Positions 58,337 through 64,000 of a DNA stretch of 64,000 bases are shown in pieces. The stretch is from Hyposmocoma kahamanoa. Its lineage: Eukaryota > Arthropoda > Insecta > Lepidoptera > Cosmopterigidae. The stretch spans positions 9,074,924 through 9,138,923 of the forward strand of contig NW_020653750.1 of assembly GCF_003589595.1 (NCBI RefSeq). Reading direction: 5' to 3'. Every line of letters starts with the position of its first letter. Position 1 is the first letter of the stretch. The position numbers and the translations under genes are program-made. The notes beneath the pieces were generated by a model, which saw only the letters and a list, made by a program, of their open reading frames with translations, made no database searches and was not told the DNA's origin.

Positions 58337-58592
58337 AATAGTCCTTATATCACTTTTAAATATCAACTCTCGTTTGCGCTGAAATCACAAATTAGAAAGC
58401 TGAAATAATACAGCGCCAACAACAGATCTGTGTGTACGTCTCCATATATTAAAAAAATATTCTGTAACTATTGTTATAAAGATGATAATCTGTACACACA
58501 GATCTGTTGTTGGCGCTGTATTATTTCAGCTTTCTAATTTGTGATTTCAGCGCAAACGAGAGTTGATATTTAAAAGTGATATAAGGACTATT
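58337..58592. repeat. Perfect 101-bp inverted repeat with 54-bp spacer
   Basis: 58337-58437 and 58492-58592 are exact reverse complements with no mismatch in 101 bases. The stem contains gcgctgtattatttcagc and the arms end near gtgtgtac next to the AT-rich loop. Transcription of either strand would give a long perfect hairpin. No target duplication is evident, so it may be a recent inverted duplication rather than a classical MITE. Confidence 0.9.
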
Positions 58593-58639
58593 TGCCTGAT
58601 GAGTTGCCAAGGATGGAATACCCTTATTTCGTCGCTATA

Positions 58640-58905
58640 TCTGGTTATATACTCGATGCTGTTTCATAACTATATTCCCATAAACGAGATACCAAATAAC
58701 AAACATCGCGCTATAAAAATATCGATACGTAAGTATTGCATTTGACAAAGGTTATATTTTCAATGTAGCACGAAAACACTATGATGAACACCTTATATTT
58801 TTTTAAACTATGTTTCCAAACTGTGGTGAAGTTAAGTGTAGGCATTGATGCGCCAAACAGACCGGAGTTGCTCTATTTGATCTTATTATATGTCTTTACT
58901 CCCTA
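58640..58905 (+). repeat. Dispersed repeat, copy 2, adjoining the perfect inverted repeat
   Basis: Same ordered blocks as 54481-54745. It begins about 50 bases after the right arm of the 101-bp inverted repeat, suggesting that the inverted repeat lies in or beside this repeat family. Confidence 0.55.
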
Positions 58906-60014
58906 TCAGTCTAAATGGGACAGCAATGTTTTTGGACACTTTTAGCTACACTAGTTGAAGATCTGTCTTATTCTCCGATTTTGTTAGATAACTGTAAAGT
59001 ATAATACTGCTTCAGTAACTAAAATAAGATTGCCAAAGTTTTGGCAAGCATAGGGTGCGCGTTCAGTTCTTTCTAAAATTACAAAGAACGGGTATATAAC
59101 AAAAAATGTTTTTGTTTATCAGTAAAAGTAGGGGCAAAGACTGCAAGCATATTTATTTGTGTCGTGATTGGGACTCAGTTTGAATTATTGTAGCTAAATA
59201 CGAAGGTTCCTTGCCGCTTTGTTTGATTATTCCGCTACATTCTATCATTTTGTTGGGTTTCTTCATATTCTTGTTCGATCTATCGATAGTACACACTGTA
59301 ATGCTTGTTACGTGCCTAGGGATGTGCCAGGAAAGGTCTGGGTACGTCGTGCGGTTCTTATCGTGCATATTTTGTTGGCCGTAAAATTTTCATTTCTTTG
59401 ATCTATCTATGTTTATAATAAAAAAGCGATGACAATTACGAAATATGCAAACGCATTCTACAGTATTAACACATATATTAGCAGAATGTTGTGGTAATCA
59501 TTAAGTGAATGTTATAATACAGACATATCAGATATTTTTTGTTATAATTTTAGTTTTCAGTGTTATAAATAAAGCTGCGTCTTGTTTGAATTCCCAATAT
59601 TAATCATTACTGTACAAAAGTATGTATGTGAGCTGTTTCAGTACTTAGATTACTTATTAATTATGTCGTATTCACACAAATATTCTAAAACCAATTCATA
59701 TAATGTTGCTTATAACAATTTGTACGTTTTTTTTTCTTTTCTATAATAACAATTTTATATTTTATAAAACTTAATAAAACACACCCATTCACATTTGAAA
59801 TCAGAAATATTTTTTTTTTATTTCTCTAATTTTTAGGTCAATAAAACTTTACATATTTTGTTGAGTAAGTGACAGAAGAATCTGAGAGAAGAAGTTCACG
59901 ACGAGTTTCTATGTAAGAGTGAAACAAAGGTGGGTGGGTATATATGGGTAACTAACTTCTTCAACTTTTAATTCGAACATTGATGTCACATGTCGATACT
60001 GGTACCTACTAGAC
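58906..60014. other. No feature recognised
   Basis: AT-rich; several short frames, none with recognisable content. Confidence 0.45.
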
Positions 60015-60060
60015 CTGAGACGCCGCCGCCGCCGCCGACAAATGCAATCGGCGCGCCGTT
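60015..60060. repeat. (CCG)n tract and GC-rich patch, copy 1
   Basis: gagacgccgccgccgccgcc gacaaatgcaatcggcgcgc. A similar patch lies at 60398-60440. Confidence 0.75.
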
Positions 60061-60397
60061 CAGTACAGTTCGATCAGGCGCTCGCTTCCTTGTTGTGTAT
60101 GCTAGTGGAAATGACGACGCCAAAAATTTACATTTCTAAGATAAAAATTAGTAACTTTATATTCTAAGATGTTTTGTTTAAAACATTAATTTGTCATTTT
60201 CTGATGTCGCCATTTTCACTACGCTTATACAATACGGATTGAGCGCGTGCGTACGATCGAAGCGCCTGATGGAACTGATAAAAATTTGATTAATAGACAA
60301 AATGATTTATTTTATTTTTTTCTTTGAAAAAGTATTTGTACAACGGCTTTCGTAAAAATAAACACCTTTACACAAAATCGTTTCATGGTCGCTCACA

Positions 60398-60440
60398 CGC
60401 CGCCGCCGCCGACATTTTTTCGTCGGCACGCCGCCGCCCC
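60398..60440. repeat. (CCG)n tract and GC-rich patch, copy 2
   Basis: cacgccgccgccgccgacat then tcgtcggcacgccgccgccc, in the same orientation as the patch 380 bases upstream. Confidence 0.75.
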
Positions 60441-60976
60441 GGTTGGCTATTATCGGCGGTTATATCTAACTAGTTACCCGCTATGATAACGTCCAACACG
60501 TTCTGTTGACCTTTAGTTCTATGATTGTGTGGATTTAAAAACGACTATAATTACCTATCTTAATTCGCATACTGACCCATGTTTGTTCAGATATTATAGT
60601 TTTAATGTAAAATTATATTTTGTGTCTATATATTGTATTTGTGTTATGTTTACGAAAAAATAATTTGTGAGACAAAATGCTTACATTGGTTTTTTTAAAT
60701 AAAAAGAAAGTGACTTATATTTGTTTCACTTCTGATGCACTTTGATTTAATTATTTATTGTATACACAGTTCCCACAATATGTAGAACACTCTTGATATT
60801 TCTGGTTATTACATTGCCTTGGCTTATTATTACTGTGAAAGTTTCGATAGTATTTACGGGACCTTTTGTCTCCTTTCCTCTCCTTTTTTACTCCATCTCG
60901 ACCTTACTATCTTTTCTTAAATTCAACAAAAAATCGGTTGTACCTACTAAGTCTTTAGTATTTTTGTTACAAGTAT

Positions 60977-61077
60977 GTACACACGCCAGCACATCAAGCT
61001 ACACATTGACGTATCTTGTTCCGTTGCAATGGAGGCGATTTTCGAATAAAAATGTGTAGTCTGATGTGCCGTTGTCC
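60977..61077. mobile_element. Small TIR element, copy 2 (~101 bp)
   Basis: Shares acatcaagctacacattgac, gtatcttgtt and tagtctgatgtgccgttgtc with 16527-16627. TA near both ends suggests a TA target, but the outermost bases differ between copies. Confidence 0.6.
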
Positions 61078-61204
61078 GTATATTAATTCCAATATCTAAT
61101 TATAGACTAACATACCTAAAAATTTAAAATATTCATAATGCCTAAGGAAGATAGTTAAAACAAACGAGGCGTATTTGGCTCGCAAAACGATACGTCTATC
61201 TATC

Positions 61205-61395
61205 ACTGAGAAGCACTGCCACTGCGTCTGTCACCCAAAGATAAGATGACACGTCCCAAGTTCCTGTAATTTCACTGCCACCCTTACCTTTCAAAACCGG
61301 AACGCAGTAGCGCTCACATTACTGCTTGGCGACAGAAATATATAAGGTGGCAGTATTTCTCTGGATGAACTCTTTCACAAGGAGCTCTACTACTA
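61205..61395 (-). mobile_element. SINE-A copy, 5' half
   Basis: ctgagaagcactgccactgc to ggagctctactac; the 3' part is missing. Confidence 0.78.
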
Positions 61396-61690
61396 ATAAC
61401 GTAGGTATACGGGGAGGGGGGGAGTGCGGGGCAATCTGCTGTCACATGATTATTTTAACTAATGGAAAACACAGTCTCATTCACAATAAAATTAAGCAAA
61501 TTCTGAATATACCTATGTTAGAAGTACCAAAATGACGTTTTTTGGGTTTGACCCCTCTTCTAGAAAAGCAACGATATTTACCTAATGTTATTATTACATT
61601 AATTGTAATATAAAAACTTGTAAGATCCAATGTAAAGCAAACTCTAACGTATTATTTATTCTTTACTTTCTATTCAACAAACTCATTGAT

Positions 61691-61954
61691 TTTTAGTAGC
61701 ACTAGAGCTCCTTGTGAAAGACTTCTTCCAGGGAAGTGCTGCCACCTATTTCTGCCGCCAATCAGTAATGTGAGCATTACTGCGTTCCGATTTTGAAGGG
61801 TTAAGGATGCTGGTGAAATTACAGGCATATGGGACTTGTCAAATTATGTCTCAGGGTGACGGGCGCAGTGGTAGTGTGACTCCGATATTTGTGGTTTAAA
61901 GCCTGACATCAGGCCTATGGCTTGCTCGTCCCGTCAGTTGGTATTAAAAAAAAA
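61691..61954 (+). mobile_element. SINE-A copy, near full length
   Basis: ttttagtagcactagagctc to cgtcccgtcagttggtatta with an A-rich tail. Confidence 0.85.
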
Positions 61955-63952
61955 TTCATGGCAATTTAAGTTGGCTCTTAACTTATGCCAAACTTAGTCT
62001 CTATCTCTTTTAGTCTTTCTCGGTGGCAGTGTTGTAACGATTCTACATAACTCACCAGAGTTAGCTAAGCAAACTAACTAACTAAAAGCAGAGCTAATCG
62101 AATCTAAATTGATTACCGTACTACCGTAATTGTAATCAGTTACAGGCGGGTCATACTCGCCACTCTTGATAACGATATAATCAAATAAATCAATCAAATC
62201 GTCAAAACAATAGAATTTGAAAACAAATCAAGTTATTTATTCATTAATGATTTTACCTGGTAATGATTTTGCATGCACTTTGTGGTGTATAGATTAAAAA
62301 CTAACAAAAAATAGTTTTTTTATGTACTAATTAATATGTATGAATAATTAATGATTTTTAAATATTTTCCTAATTTTTCAATGTTTTACGGACTAAACAC
62401 TAATCGTATGCGGAAGTTTGTAACTGCTAGGAGTGCCTTAGGTTTTGCACGATCGATGAGTGTTTGAGTGAACGTATAACAAAACTCTGATGCCCATTTG
62501 TGCCTTGCTGCTGCCAAATCAATATACACCGAAAAAAGGCAATATACAACGAAACTGACACTGGCCAAGCATAGTGGCCGCCATTACGGAAAATAATAAT
62601 AATATTGTGAGAAGTTATTGTAGTTATTATCATAATTTTGATTATTATCGTTTGTGTCGGTATATGTGTAATAAGTTTTATTATTCTCTTATTATAAGTT
62701 ACATGGACAAAATAATACTTTTCTTACACGGCAAACATAGGAGTGGACAAATGCTTGAGTTGTTAAACGTGTGGGGTCGGATTTATTCAATTTGGAAGAT
62801 TTTCGAAATTTACGATGTGGAAGATAAAAATTTATACTTAGTTCTCACCTTAGAGGATGGAAAAAAATTACTAATGACAAATTTTAATATTAATGACGAA
62901 TGTATTAAAACTTCTAACGCAATTTGTTACATTATTGCCAACTAGATGGCGCGAAATGTTTTTCTTCAGTTTGGGTTCATTTCTCCACCGTACCTTGCCA
63001 AGGAACAAGCTAGGTGCATTTCGAATCCTTGTGCATCTCATGCAAATCAACAGATGGAGTAACTAGAAGGAAATGGTAGATAAATGATATAAATTAAATT
63101 TTTTATTATTATTAAATTTAATGTTGTTTGCTAACATTTGTTATATTTCATTTAAACGGTGTTTTTTTAAATTCTTTCCGTTATGGAAAAGGCAACGGGT
63201 TAAAACTATATTGCCAGGTCTTAGTGATTTTTTTGCTAGTATTATGTAAATAGACCTACGCGAAGACTTCTATCCATTACACGTCATTTTTAAGCAATGG
63301 TATTATACTTTACTTATGTTCACTGTTTTTAGGCATTTAGACTCGTCTTCTATGGGTTACATACATACATATTATATCAGAGTGGGGACAATTCAGGGTA
63401 TGGAATTCCTCCGGGTAATTTATACTTGACATTCTTTATGTCTTATGTCGCGGTATATATATACAGTACCAGATGACATAAGTATTTTCGAATATACGGC
63501 ACTCAAAATTGTGTAAGAATTTGAGTACATGTGCCAGACTATTTTATTAAGCAGGAAAACTTTGACCGTGAAGCCAATGGCACAATTCATTTACTCGTGT
63601 CTTCAATCAATGCTTATTATATAATATATGCCGAAATATGGAATTATGAACGATTCACGGAACTTTTTCGACAGAATCCGAAATGAAGCGATCCAGAGAA
63701 AGAATAAGACTGAACAATACAGCTCTCATATCGAGTTGTAGCCATTGTAACACATAGGAAATGAAACTATTTTTCGGATCTAAATTGTGTATATTTGTTT
63801 TTTCAAACAAATTAACGTTCGGGCCCTTTATAGGTAAAGTCAAGTAAAAACCAACTATGTCTAATATTAATGCAAACCACTCTATTTTTCACTATTGTTA
63901 AAAAGTTATTATATAAATTACAAAGAAACATTCGAATTTAAATAAATAGTAG

Positions 63953-63953
<1 letters not shown>
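61955..63953. other. No repeat recognised; one doubtful open frame
   Basis: AT-rich. Apart from the doubtful frame at 62703-62945 nothing is recognised. Confidence 0.4.
62703..62945 (+). CDS. Unrecognised 80-codon open frame, doubtful
   Basis: The ATG at 62703 opens MDKIILFLHGKHRSGQMLEL, with a central LNVWGRIYSIWKIFEIYDVE and a C-terminal half rich in Asn, Lys and Ile, to TAG at 62943. No family is recognised. The base composition of the surroundings alone could give such a frame, and no splice sites, poly(A) signal or homologous repeat support it. Listed because it is the longest unexplained open frame near the right end. Confidence 0.12.
   Translation: MDKIILFLHGKHRSGQMLELLNVWGRIYSIWKIFEIYDVEDKNLYLVLTLEDGKKLLMTNFNINDECIKTSNAICYIIAN

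Positions 63954-64000
<47 letters not shown>
63954..64000. repeat. (CA)n microsatellite at the window edge
   Basis: Uninterrupted CA to the last base; the tract continues outside the window. Confidence 0.95.

Noticed and set aside
58160..58408. Small gene overlapping the left arm of the perfect inverted repeat
   Set aside because: The frame has no recognised motif and its last third is the palindrome arm, so it is probably accidental.

Overview
This window looks like nuclear DNA of an insect, most probably a butterfly or moth (Lepidoptera). It is AT-rich, intron-bearing and densely populated by retroposons of the kinds typical of that order: jockey/L2-like LINE 3' ends, tRNA-headed SINEs and many small terminal-inverted-repeat (TIR) elements. 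There is no sign of operons, ribosome-binding sites or any prokaryotic organisation. The species cannot be fixed from sequence alone.

Only one host gene could be assembled: a glycosyltransferase family 92 (GT92/DUF23) gene on the plus strand. Six exons (44201-44354, 45411-45596, 47900-48126, 51033-51246, 52625-52828, 53576-53725) have consistent GT-AG sites and phases and encode the C-terminal 377 residues, followed by a poly(A) signal at 54017. Its 5' exon(s), which should carry the membrane anchor, were not found. All five introns carry mobile DNA, including a SINE whose tail ends just before a splice acceptor and another that begins about 28 bases after a donor.

The rest is mostly transposon archaeology. 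(i) One short retroposon of about 300-400 bp (here 'SINE-A', no clear tRNA head) is present in about 25 copies on both strands. (ii) Several tRNA-headed SINE families are present. (iii) At least 13 LINE 3' fragments are visible. (iv) Relics of protein-coding DNA transposons occur: a Harbinger transposase N-terminus (14399), two mariner C-termini (about 24945 and 41400) and a tyrosine recombinase pseudogene with an intron (31270-32538). (v) Many MITEs have intact target-site duplications (TSDs), notably four nearly identical 228-bp hAT-type elements with perfect 8-bp TSDs and four elements flanked by TAA duplications of the PIF/Harbinger type. Nested insertions allow relative dating: LINE and Harbinger MITE inside a SINE (17.6-19.3 kb), SINE inside SINE (9.4-9.9 kb), hAT MITE inside a mariner relic (41.6 kb) and inside a 1-kb TIR element (8.3-9.3 kb).

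Two structures stand out as least explained: a perfect 101-bp inverted repeat with a 54-bp spacer at 58337-58592, and a CGATGCA-rich nested foldback at 22098-22299. I did not find convincing evidence of a wholly new gene system; the strongest leads are listed in the findings.
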